Below, piece by piece: positions 14,229 through 20,542 of a DNA stretch of 20,542 nucleotides. The DNA comes from Candidatus Latescibacterota bacterium (lineage in GTDB: Bacteria; Latescibacterota; UBA2968; UBA8231). A model generated the notes under the pieces. It had not been told where the DNA came from and ran no database searches. It worked only from the letters and a program-made list of their open reading frames with translations. How positions within the stretch are numbered: the first letter of the stretch is position 1; every line of letters starts with the position of its first letter. The position numbers and the translations under genes are program-made. The stretch covers positions 1-20,542 of the forward strand of contig JAJDYK010000354.1 in NCBI GenBank assembly GCA_022825185.1, read 5' to 3'.

Positions 14229-15632
14229 TTACTCCTCCTTTGTGGTCGGCGACAACAGCGCGTCGATGGGACCGCCCTCTTTGATGTAGTTGATAACTAC
14301 GTCGCGGATCAGATCCTCTTTGAGCCATACCGACTTGGCAGTCCCGATCAATGACTCGCGCCGAGGCGGCTCGACGACGAAGGAGTTCGTCGCCACGGTA
14401 TAGAGACGATCGGGATCAATCGCCGTGTCCGCAGCGGTTAGTCGCTCCGACAGTTCGCCGCCGATGTCCTTCCCGCGAATCTGCACGATGGCGAGTTGAT
14501 TGCCGAAGGGATGGATGTTCCAGATGTGGCGGGCTGTAATGTTGCCCTGATACAAGCGATTCCGCACGCCCCCTTTGTTGTAAAAGCCAATATCCGAGCC
14601 GGACCGAGTCGCCAAGATGTGCTCTACGAGCATGTACATCTCCTCCTGACTCCAGTCTCGCTCGGTGTGTCCGATGGTGACGTCAACAAGTTGGGAGACG
14701 CGGTCCTCCCATTTTGCTACGATGGCAGCTATTTTGGGGTCCGGCTGTTGAAGTCGATCGTCAGCGGCGGGCACGACAAACCCCTCAACTTTTGTCACCT
14801 GTCCCTCATCATGGTCGTAGAGCAGTTGGACGTGGCCGACGTGCGATGTATAAGCACCGGCGCGGACGATCGGAGTGCCTCGCACGATCTGAGGGGGACT
14901 GACGACAGTGTGATTGTGACCGCTGACGATGAGATCAATGCCGTCCACTGATTCGGCCAAGGTACTGTCAGCAACGTGACCGGCGTGGGACAGGAGGATG
15001 ACGATATCGACATGGGATTTGATCGAGTCAATGGCTGCACGGACGGACGCGACCTCTTCGTCGAAAGTCACCCCTTCGTTGCCCCTCGTCGTGGTAATGT
15101 CTCTGGTTTTCTGCGTCGTGACGCCGACGATGCCGACGCGTAGGTTATCCAAACTCAGCGTTGCGAAGGGCGCGTCGGCGATCAGTTCGCCGGCAGGACC
15201 GCGCGCATTCGCGCTCAGCAGGGGGAAGTCGGCGATGTCGCGGTAGGCGAGAATTTCGCGCCAGCCATAGTCAAATTCGTGGTTGCCGAGCGCGACGGCG
15301 TCGTAGCCGACGGCTGTCATTGCCTCAAAAATCGGTCGTCCCTGAAAAAGGGTTGAGACAGGCGTGCCGGATACGCAGTCGCCGGCATCGAGAGCCAGCA
15401 CCTTTGAGGAGCGGGCGCGTTCGCGGTCGAAGTACGTGGCGATGCGAGCTAGTCCGGCGGCTCGGTCGCCGTCGGACGAGATGTAGCCGTGGAAGTCGTT
15501 GGTGTGCAGGACGACGAGGGTGTCGATGGTGGAGAAGGCGGGGGCGGCTCGTAGGCAGAGCAGAGCCAATACTATGTGGAGGGACAATTGCCGAGTCTGC
15601 GGACGGGAAGACGCTATTGATGTACGTTTCAT
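14229..15632 (-). CDS. Exported 5'-nucleotidase / 2',3'-cyclic phosphodiesterase family protein
   Basis: 467 residues. A signal peptide spans about 1-34 (SLHIVLALLCLRAAPAFS). The calcineurin-like metallophosphatase domain shows all its metal motifs: D46/H48 (HTNDFHG), D85 (DAGD), N117/H118 (LGNHEFD), H216 (LLSHAG) and H239/H241 (SGHNH). The C-terminal substrate domain (about 315-455) has NKGGVRNRLYQGNITARHIW and HPFGNQLA, as in the UshA/CpdB group. It should hydrolyse nucleotides in the periplasm or on the surface to recover nucleoside and phosphate. GGAAAATCA precedes the ATG. It is the last gene of a minus-strand series, with 89 bases between it and the nitrilase-family gene. Confidence 0.92.
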   Translation of the reverse strand: MKRTSIASSRPQTRQLSLHIVLALLCLRAAPAFSTIDTLVVLHTNDFHGYISSDGDRAAGLARIATYFDRERARSSKVLALDAGDCVSGTPVSTLFQGRPIFEAMTAVGYDAVALGNHEFDYGWREILAYRDIADFPLLSANARGPAGELIADAPFATLSLDNLRVGIVGVTTQKTRDITTTRGNEGVTFDEEVASVRAAIDSIKSHVDIVILLSHAGHVADSTLAESVDGIDLIVSGHNHTVVSPPQIVRGTPIVRAGAYTSHVGHVQLLYDHDEGQVTKVEGFVVPAADDRLQQPDPKIAAIVAKWEDRVSQLVDVTIGHTERDWSQEEMYMLVEHILATRSGSDIGFYNKGGVRNRLYQGNITARHIWNIHPFGNQLAIVQIRGKDIGGELSERLTAADTAIDPDRLYTVATNSFVVEPPRRESLIGTAKSVWLKEDLIRDVVINYIKEGGPIDALLSPTTKEE

Positions 15633-15721
15633 TGATTTTCCGATCGTCGTGGGTTATCAAAGTTTGCAGCGAAACTATGTTGGAGCGGATGCGCGGATGC
15701 GCGTAGCCACGGTCTTGAACT

Positions 15722-16534
15722 TCAACATGAATAGGGCCTCAGCATCTTCTCCAACAGTTGAACCCTTGCTGGTAGCCCACCCCAGCGAGGTAGCGTCCGC
15801 TGAAGATCCACATCAAGCCGGAAGACGTGCGTTCCGGGGTGCGAAGTTGTTCTATGTAGAAGCGTCCTACCCTCAGGATCCGATGCTATGACGGCAATCT
15901 GCTCAGACTGCGTTTGTGCGTCGATATGGAAAGCGGCGATGACGTGGGCATTGCAGTCCATTGCCCTTGCCGCCTGCAAGGTTTTCAGCTTGCTGCTCAT
16001 GGACGCGGCAAAAGAATCGGTTGGAGAAAGGATCAGGTCAATCGACTCCAAGGCCGCAGCTATGCTTGGCTCGGGAAGTAGGAAATCAGAGCAGGCTAAG
16101 ATCGCTACTTTGGTTCCGTCTAGGTCAATGGGTGTGAGGGTTTGGCCTGATTTGAATGGACCTGCCTTAGTTGGATTCTGGGGAATTAGCTTCCTCTGGC
16201 TTCCCGCGTACCCATCCGGAGTCGCAATGAAATGCGTTAGGAACATACCGTCTGTTGCAGACTCAACTAGTCCAGCGCAGATGGCTGTTCGGTATCTCTT
16301 CGCCAAGGCACAAACTTCCTCCACGTGGGAGCCGTCGGGAACTGTATCTCCGAGATCAACAAGATCGGTTTTAATTATACCGCCGGAGATGTTCAGTTCC
16401 GGAAAGACGTATATGTCAGTCTCAGAGGTTTCTCCACCAGCGAGGACCTCCTCCATCAGCGCTAGGTTCTTGTCCGAATCGCCCGTGGAGCAATTGTGAG
16501 CCACTGCGGCGATGGTTGTCCTTTTTGTCTTCAT
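15722..16534 (-). CDS. Nitrilase-superfamily carbon-nitrogen hydrolase
   Basis: 270 residues from the ATG at 16534. The frame opens further upstream to 16672, but that part is Cys/Arg-rich with no family likeness and crosses a palindrome, so I reject it. The Glu-Lys-Cys triad is E46 (VFPELNISGG), K115 (GSQRKLIPQN) and C148 (ILACSDFLLPE). This fits an amidase or carbamoylase of the nitrilase superfamily. The C-terminal half is less conserved, and HVIAAFHIDAQTQ replaces the usual N-R-x-G strand, so activity may be unusual. It is separated by 162 bases from the TOPRIM gene and might have its own promoter. The substrate is unknown. Confidence 0.85.
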   Translation of the reverse strand: MKTKRTTIAAVAHNCSTGDSDKNLALMEEVLAGGETSETDIYVFPELNISGGIIKTDLVDLGDTVPDGSHVEEVCALAKRYRTAICAGLVESATDGMFLTHFIATPDGYAGSQRKLIPQNPTKAGPFKSGQTLTPIDLDGTKVAILACSDFLLPEPSIAAALESIDLILSPTDSFAASMSSKLKTLQAARAMDCNAHVIAAFHIDAQTQSEQIAVIASDPEGRTLLHRTTSHPGTHVFRLDVDLQRTLPRWGGLPARVQLLEKMLRPYSC

Positions 16535-16553
16535 AATTTTTGAGACTGAGAAT

Positions 16554-16634
16554 GGCGTTTGACGTCCGTCGGTTTGCGATCCCGCGCAGCGAGTTGCGAA
16601 GCCCAATGCACCGCAGGGGACGCAGCAAAACGTC
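16554..16634. repeat. Imperfect palindrome, attC-like but incomplete
   Basis: The arm at 16554-16567 (GGCGTTTGACGTCC) pairs with 16618-16634 (GGACGCAGCAAAACGTC) with bulged bases. Read on the minus strand, CTAACAAG stands just outside one arm. This resembles the bulged stem of an integron attC site. The opposite R' element with GTT at the cleavage point is not found after the other arm, so a functional attC is doubtful. It lies between the TOPRIM and nitrilase genes. Confidence 0.35.
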
Positions 16635-16696
16635 TTGTTAGCCGATGTGGCTCTCCTTAATTCAAGAGTCAAAAGCTTCAGTCTTACTGCTAGATT

Positions 16697-17857
16697 CTAT
16701 TCCATTTTTTGTACAAGTCTGATCAATTGACCAAATTCTGAATCCATGAATTCATCGTCCTTCCACCAACTCCACTCGTCAGACGTCATCACTACTCCCA
16801 TAGCCTCGGCAACCTTGAGCTTGAGTGGTTCAAGAGTGATTCCAAAACCGGTTTGAAGCGTCTGAATAACAGATCCATCACTCTCTTTGAGTTGATTACA
16901 GAAGCTCTCCTCCATAACATCACTCAGAAGGTCGAGTTCCCGAAGGCCAAGGTAGAGGAGACGTGGTGGCACACCTGTTTCAAGGTCGTAACTAAAGACA
17001 TGGGTGTGAGCTGGCGCGACCAAGTTCTGACCAATGAGGGCGTCGAATATGTTTGTCGCACGTCCATCGGCGTCGCCTGAGATGTACACTTGATAACCAG
17101 TATCGTGGAAATGCTTGATCAGCAACTGAAGATGGGAAGGCCCACGCCTGGCCCGACCTTCATATGTCTCCACGAGGAGATCCGTGAACCAGCTAATTCC
17201 CGATGTTCGGAGACGTTCAAACAAGATCTTCTCCGACCAACCCTCGACTAACAAAACATCCTTTATGGTATTGAATGCCGGAATCGATGCCATTGCAGCC
17301 GCAAAACCGTCAAGTCGTCGTCTCAGTCTCGTAAACTGGCCGAAAACATAGGGAATTAAATCGTCCCAGTAGTCCAGATGCGGTTCGCTAATCTGCATTC
17401 CAATCATCTGCTCTGTTTTATGGACGTAGCGTGTGAAGTGGAATGCGCCGTTTAAATAATCTTGTCTCTGACGTTGGTCGAGATTCTTAAAGATATGGAA
17501 GGTCCGTGTTACAAAATTCTCGAGTGCTGTCTTCGTGACACCGCATCGGATTTCCCCCCACTCACTCTCGACACCTGGATTCGCAGTTGAGAATCGACAT
17601 GATCTGTAGCGTCCACACTGATGGCACTCGACGTAGGGTACCCACTCTTTGACCAAGCGGCTTGCCAGCTCGTCGACATCCATTTCACCTGACAGCGTGA
17701 AGTACCTACGTCCGTTGATCTCCTCGACGCGGAGGCCTTCAACACTTACCCTCTCATCACGTTCTCCAGTATTTGCTTGCATTTCCTCTAACGTTCCCGT
17801 GGTATATGAACCTGCGAAGCAGATTGGGTCGAAGCCCATCAGAGTTGAGCCATGCAC
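16697..17857 (-). CDS. OLD-like TOPRIM-domain protein with four-cysteine cluster
   Basis: 386 residues from a GTG at 17857; in-frame ATGs at 17839 and 17782 are possible true starts. Residues 78-105 hold four cysteines (C78, C81, C87, C105, in VECHQCGRYRSC and EIRCGV), a possible zinc or iron-sulfur site. From about 198 a TOPRIM-like core appears: KDVLLVEGWSEKILFERL with E205, then VYISGDADGRATNIFDAL with D262 and D264. TOPRIM domains of the OLD/DUF4435 type are metal-dependent nucleases, normally fused to an ABC ATPase, but no Walker motif is seen here. The gene begins seven bases after the Nudix stop, so they are co-transcribed. It may be a nuclease of a defence or repair system; that is inference. 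I know no named family with this exact layout. Confidence 0.65.
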   Translation of the reverse strand: MHGSTLMGFDPICFAGSYTTGTLEEMQANTGERDERVSVEGLRVEEINGRRYFTLSGEMDVDELASRLVKEWVPYVECHQCGRYRSCRFSTANPGVESEWGEIRCGVTKTALENFVTRTFHIFKNLDQRQRQDYLNGAFHFTRYVHKTEQMIGMQISEPHLDYWDDLIPYVFGQFTRLRRRLDGFAAAMASIPAFNTIKDVLLVEGWSEKILFERLRTSGISWFTDLLVETYEGRARRGPSHLQLLIKHFHDTGYQVYISGDADGRATNIFDALIGQNLVAPAHTHVFSYDLETGVPPRLLYLGLRELDLLSDVMEESFCNQLKESDGSVIQTLQTGFGITLEPLKLKVAEAMGVVMTSDEWSWWKDDEFMDSEFGQLIRLVQKME

Positions 17858-17864
17858 CGATGTG

Positions 17865-18410
17865 TTACCTGCGGTTGGCGAGACTCCCTAGCTTCTGGAC
17901 GAATCTACCCATGTGCGGATCGCACCGATCTAGCGGCAGTTCGTCCCTGTGAAACCATCTAATCGATTTAAATTCTGTCTGGTCGAAATGAAGTTCCTCC
18001 GTCCGCGGGTGAACCACGACGTACCAAAGGGAGATATCAGTGTGTCCCGCTGTCCTTCCAACAGTTTCCGTTGAGGTGATGAATATCGGCTCCTCTGAGA
18101 AAAGCCGGGGTTCGATCCCCAATTCCTCTTTCGCCTCTCTTCTTGCAGTTTCACTGGGACGCTCATCGGGCTCAACGTGTCCACCTGTCGGCAACCAGAG
18201 GCCGGCGTTTCTGTGTTCTACGAGAAGGAAGTAGTCATCGTCCGTAAGTACAAAATAGGATACGAGATGCTTGGGAGGTGTTGCTGGCTTCACTTGGCGG
18301 CATAGCTCTGCGCCACTCTCAATCCATTCGAAGACATCGCGCTGATGTTCCGCTTCCAAATCGTCAAGTGGTTCGATCTTCCTGACATCCTCCAAAATCT
18401 CCCGTCTCAA
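17865..18410 (-). CDS. Nudix hydrolase
   Basis: 181 residues with a TTG start at 18410, supported by AGGAG nine bases upstream. The Nudix box is perfect at residues 77-99: G77, E83, R91, E92, E95, E96 and G98 (GHVEPDERP then REAKEELGI). Nudix enzymes hydrolyse nucleoside diphosphates linked to another group (X), such as oxidised nucleotides, NAD or nucleotide sugars. About 45 residues precede the Nudix fold, which starts at KHLVSYFVLTDDDYFLLVEH. The next gene on the strand (TOPRIM) starts seven bases after its stop, so the two share a transcript. Substrate not determinable. Confidence 0.9.
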   Translation of the reverse strand: MRREILEDVRKIEPLDDLEAEHQRDVFEWIESGAELCRQVKPATPPKHLVSYFVLTDDDYFLLVEHRNAGLWLPTGGHVEPDERPSETARREAKEELGIEPRLFSEEPIFITSTETVGRTAGHTDISLWYVVVHPRTEELHFDQTEFKSIRWFHRDELPLDRCDPHMGRFVQKLGSLANRR

Positions 18411-18412
18411 TA

Positions 18413-18574
18413 CTATTTTCTCCTGTCTACGGTCTCAATATCAAAGCCGTGATCGATTGCACACTGGTAGGCGGCTATAGTAAAATGAACTCCTTCGCGT
18501 ACTGGAAGCCAGCGGCGATCCGCCTTCGCAAGGGAAGTGCAAGGGGCATTCTCACTAACGGACAACCTCTTCAC
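18413..18574 (-). CDS. Possible small protein upstream of the Nudix gene
   Basis: A 53-residue open frame with GTG start at 18574. It contains LAKADRRWLPVREGVHFTIA and ends HGFDIETVDRRK, with its stop three bases before the TTG of the Nudix gene. The end of this frame carries the AGGAG that serves the Nudix start. The composition looks protein-like, but no ribosome binding site stands before the GTG and I recognise no family. It could be a small leader protein, the C-terminal remnant of a larger gene, or chance. Confidence 0.3.
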   Translation of the reverse strand: MKRLSVSENAPCTSLAKADRRWLPVREGVHFTIAAYQCAIDHGFDIETVDRRK

Positions 18575-18698
18575 ATCGTCAAGTTTTTCTTTTCACTCCT
18601 CACAATTGTCAATAGTGAATAATTAATGCTTATTAGCCGCGAACATGGTTTTTGGGCACTCAGGTATATAACCCCCTTTAGAACGAGGAGGATACACC
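18575..18698. promoter_or_regulatory. AT-rich divergent promoter region
   Basis: Genes diverge from here (Nudix side on minus, TIM-barrel gene on plus). On the minus strand TTGACA (18612-18607) could be a -35 box. On the plus strand TATAAC (18667-18672) matches the -10 consensus at five of six positions, about 26 bases before the plus-strand ATG. Neither has a good partner box, so only the general location is supported. Confidence 0.35.
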
Positions 18699-20135
18699 AT
18701 GCGGCAGCAGCGCACGATCTACTTTAATGATGCTCGGCACTACTACCTGTTCGCCTTTGAGCCGCCGATGGCGCTTGAAGACGCTTGGGTGCCAATAGAC
18801 GAAGTTGCAGGTACGGGGGTGGATACTTTTGCCTACGGGGTCGAGCGCGGCGATGGGCTTTTTTATCCATCGCGGGTGGGAATGATGTTCGGAGCGGATA
18901 TTCAGCCCTTTGAGCAGGCGGCCTATTGGCGCACTTGGCACAACATGCAGAGCCTGATCGAGCGCGGGCTCGATCCGCTGACGGTGCTTATCGACCGAGC
19001 ACACGACCACAGCATGGACTTCTGGGCTAGTTTGCGGATGGCCGCCTACGGGAATATGGATCCGGCCCATAAGCTGGCCGACGGCGGTGGCGGGCTGGCG
19101 CACGCGGAGGTGCGGGCGCACATCTTGCAAGTGGTTGAGGAGCTGGCGACCGAATACGAAACCGATGGCGTTGAGCTGGACTTTGCCCTGCCAGGCGGAG
19201 CGCCGCGCATTTTGCGGGAGGAGGATGTGAAGGCGACGACGCCCATTTTGACCGATTACGTAGAGCAACTCGCCGAGCGGGTGCGCGGGCAGCGGTCGGG
19301 TGCGGTCGGAGCGCGGGTTTTGCCCACTGAGGAGATGAACAGGGCACAGGGCTTGGACGTGCGGACTTGGCTAGAGCGTGGGTTGGTGGATTTCTTGGTG
19401 CCGATTCGCTACGGCTATATGATCCTCGATGGGGACATGCCGATAGATTGGCTGGTCGAGGCGGCGCACGCGGCCGATGCAGCGGTCTATGGCACCTTGC
19501 AGCCCTACGTATCTGATGAGTCGGTTGGGGCCGAGCGGGTTTGCCCTTCTCCGGCCCAACTGCGGGCGGTGGCGATGAACCTGTTGGATCGGGGCTGTGA
19601 TGGGCTGTACGCTTGGTTTATGCCTTGGCCCTTAGGAGACCGGGAGCGTAGCGCGCTGAGCGAACTGGGCAGTCGGGAGCTGATGCAGGAGAAAGACAAG
19701 CACTACGTGCTGGCGCGGCGGTCGGCGGATGCGGAAAACCAATACCCAGTGGCGCTGCCGGTGGAGATCGCGGCCGACGACCGGGCGCAGCATACCATAC
19801 CCTTTTACTTGGCCGACGACGCGCAAGAAGGCCGCGTCAGTCAGGTGCTGTTGCGGATCAGGATCGTCGATCTGGTCTCGGACGACCGCTTGGAGATCGC
19901 GCTCAACGGCCAGTCGTTGCAAGGGGAGATATGCCGCCGTGAGTTCGGCTATAAGGTCGTCCCGTATCAGGGTATATGGCTGATTTTTGATTTGCAGGAG
20001 GTGCGGCCGCAGCAGGGAGCGAACCGCTTGGAGATTGCGTTGGTGGGACGGCCGGACGATTTGGTGAGTCCGCTGAGGGTCGCAGATGTGGAAGTCGAGG
20101 TGAAGTATCATCCACTGCCGACGGGGTTGGAGTGA
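18699..20135 (+). CDS. TIM-barrel glycoside-hydrolase-like protein
   Basis: 478 residues, no signal peptide. A strong GAGGAGG lies shortly before the ATG. Residues 1 to about 330 look like a TIM barrel, with the beta4-type strand TDGVELDFALPGG (E and D in the position of catalytic or binding acids) and later LVDFLVPIRYGYM and GLYAWFMPWPLG. From about 345 to 478 a beta-sandwich-like region follows (LEIALNGQSLQGEICRREF, ANRLEIALVGRPDD), similar to accessory carbohydrate-binding domains. The layout recalls GHL10/GH10-like families common in uncultivated carbohydrate degraders, but I cannot name the family. It is followed by a rho-independent terminator, so it forms a single-gene unit. Confidence 0.75.
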   Translation: MRQQRTIYFNDARHYYLFAFEPPMALEDAWVPIDEVAGTGVDTFAYGVERGDGLFYPSRVGMMFGADIQPFEQAAYWRTWHNMQSLIERGLDPLTVLIDRAHDHSMDFWASLRMAAYGNMDPAHKLADGGGGLAHAEVRAHILQVVEELATEYETDGVELDFALPGGAPRILREEDVKATTPILTDYVEQLAERVRGQRSGAVGARVLPTEEMNRAQGLDVRTWLERGLVDFLVPIRYGYMILDGDMPIDWLVEAAHAADAAVYGTLQPYVSDESVGAERVCPSPAQLRAVAMNLLDRGCDGLYAWFMPWPLGDRERSALSELGSRELMQEKDKHYVLARRSADAENQYPVALPVEIAADDRAQHTIPFYLADDAQEGRVSQVLLRIRIVDLVSDDRLEIALNGQSLQGEICRREFGYKVVPYQGIWLIFDLQEVRPQQGANRLEIALVGRPDDLVSPLRVADVEVEVKYHPLPTGLE

Positions 20136-20172
20136 GACTGTTTGCTGTTTGACATGATTTTATGACTTTCAG

Positions 20173-20204
20173 AGACCGCGGGCTTATTGTCTGCGGTCTT
20201 TTTT
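20173..20204 (+). terminator. Rho-independent terminator
   Basis: AGACCGC (20173-20179) pairs with GCGGTCT (20193-20199) around a 13-base loop and runs directly into a T-tract. It ends the transcript of the TIM-barrel gene 38 bases after its stop. Confidence 0.85.
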
Positions 20205-20216
20205 GAGGGATAACCG

Positions 20217-20542
20217 ATGATAACACTGCTGCACAAATACGGGAAAACCATCGCCATCGTCGCGACGCAGTCGCTCAACGACGCGCTTTGGGGCCTGATG
20301 GGCGATTTCGCGTTGCGGCTATTCCACGTGGCGATCTTGCTCTCGCTCTGGCGCACGGTGATGGCGGGCCAAGGCGTGGTTGCGGGGATGAGCTTGGAGG
20401 CGGTGCTGACCTATACCATGGTCGCGGCAATTTTTGCCGACCAGCTAGCGGGCCGTACCCGGATCGACGACGATCTGTGGAGTGGCAATATAGCCAATCG
20501 CTTCTTGCGGCCGATGGGGATCTACGGGCAGATGCTGGCCGA
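20217..20542 (+). CDS. ABC-2 family transporter permease, N-terminal part (cut by window edge)
   Basis: 108 complete codons are open to the right window edge. GAGGGA lies six bases before the ATG. The sequence begins with a short cytoplasmic segment, then membrane segments (FALRLFHVAILLSLWRTVM). GMSLEAVLTYTMVAAIFADQ, DDDLWSGNIANRFLRPM and GIYGQ follow. The pattern 'x-G-x-IA-x-x-x-LRP' after the second membrane helix is typical of ABC-2 type permeases of the COG4587/COG3694 type, which work in pairs with an ATPase. The ATPase and second permease are expected just downstream, outside the window. Confidence 0.82.
   Translation, partial: MITLLHKYGKTIAIVATQSLNDALWGLMGDFALRLFHVAILLSLWRTVMAGQGVVAGMSLEAVLTYTMVAAIFADQLAGRTRIDDDLWSGNIANRFLRPMGIYGQMLA

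Noticed and set aside
16535..16672. N-terminal extension of the nitrilase-family protein to 16672
   Set aside because: The extension is unlike the family, crosses the palindrome, and the catalytic domain starts right after the ATG at 16534.
1..20542. CRISPR arrays, tRNA or rRNA genes, insertion sequences
   Set aside because: I saw no regularly spaced repeats, no cloverleaf or rRNA sequence, and no transposase or terminal inverted repeats.

Overview
This is a GC-rich bacterial chromosomal segment. Oxidative and sugar-type catabolic genes are interleaved with AT-richer accessory genes. Three phytanoyl-CoA-dioxygenase (PhyH) family genes lie in the first 6.4 kb, beside a Gfo/Idh/MocA oxidoreductase, an amidohydrolase, an enolase-superfamily (mandelate racemase type) enzyme, an aldo-keto reductase and a TIM-barrel protein. 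That gene content recalls uncultivated lineages such as Poribacteria or Latescibacterota. This is an inference from gene content, and no marker gene in the window fixes the taxon. I see no transposase, integrase, rRNA, tRNA or CRISPR array.

Layout. (a) 1-282, minus strand: the start of an uncharacterised protein cut by the window edge. (b) 283-4121: a PhyH gene, two paralogous secreted/membrane proteins that form a partial duplication, a VapBC-like toxin-antitoxin pair lying exactly between the duplicated blocks, and a DUF2283 protein. (c) 4128-8290, plus strand: PhyH, a PhyH-HEAT-repeat fusion, a Gfo/Idh dehydrogenase and an amidohydrolase, closely spaced and probably co-transcribed. (d) 8291-9655: an orphan secreted protein followed by a decayed, internally deleted copy of the amidohydrolase. 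(e) 9656-11217: an AT-richer two-gene cassette, TcmP (a methyltransferase-like 'three-Cys-motif partner') and a DUF5131/Gp37-Gp68 three-cysteine protein. (f) 11247-14198: mandelate-racemase-like enzyme, aldo-keto reductase and a protein made of two DUF5069-like units, probably one operon. (g) 14229-18574, minus strand: 5'-nucleotidase, nitrilase-family amidase, a protein with an OLD-like TOPRIM domain and a four-cysteine cluster, a Nudix hydrolase and a possible small upstream ORF. (h) 18699 to the end, plus strand: a TIM-barrel glycosidase-like protein, a good rho-independent terminator, and the start of an ABC-2 type permease cut by the window edge.

How they may work together. Blocks (c) and (f) look like small-molecule oxidation and carbohydrate or osmolyte catabolism: Fe(II)/2-oxoglutarate oxygenases, NAD(P)-dependent dehydrogenases, a metal-dependent hydrolase and a dehydratase/racemase. 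Substrates cannot be read from sequence. Blocks (e) and (g, 5' half) are the best candidates for poorly described systems. TcmP/DUF5131 is a known but functionally unresolved pair. The Nudix-TOPRIM pair, with a possible metal-binding cluster, is an arrangement I cannot assign to a named system. At two places (522-3787 and 7668-9397) accessory genes are flanked by duplicated pieces of neighbouring genes, so local duplication and decay seem to have shaped this segment.
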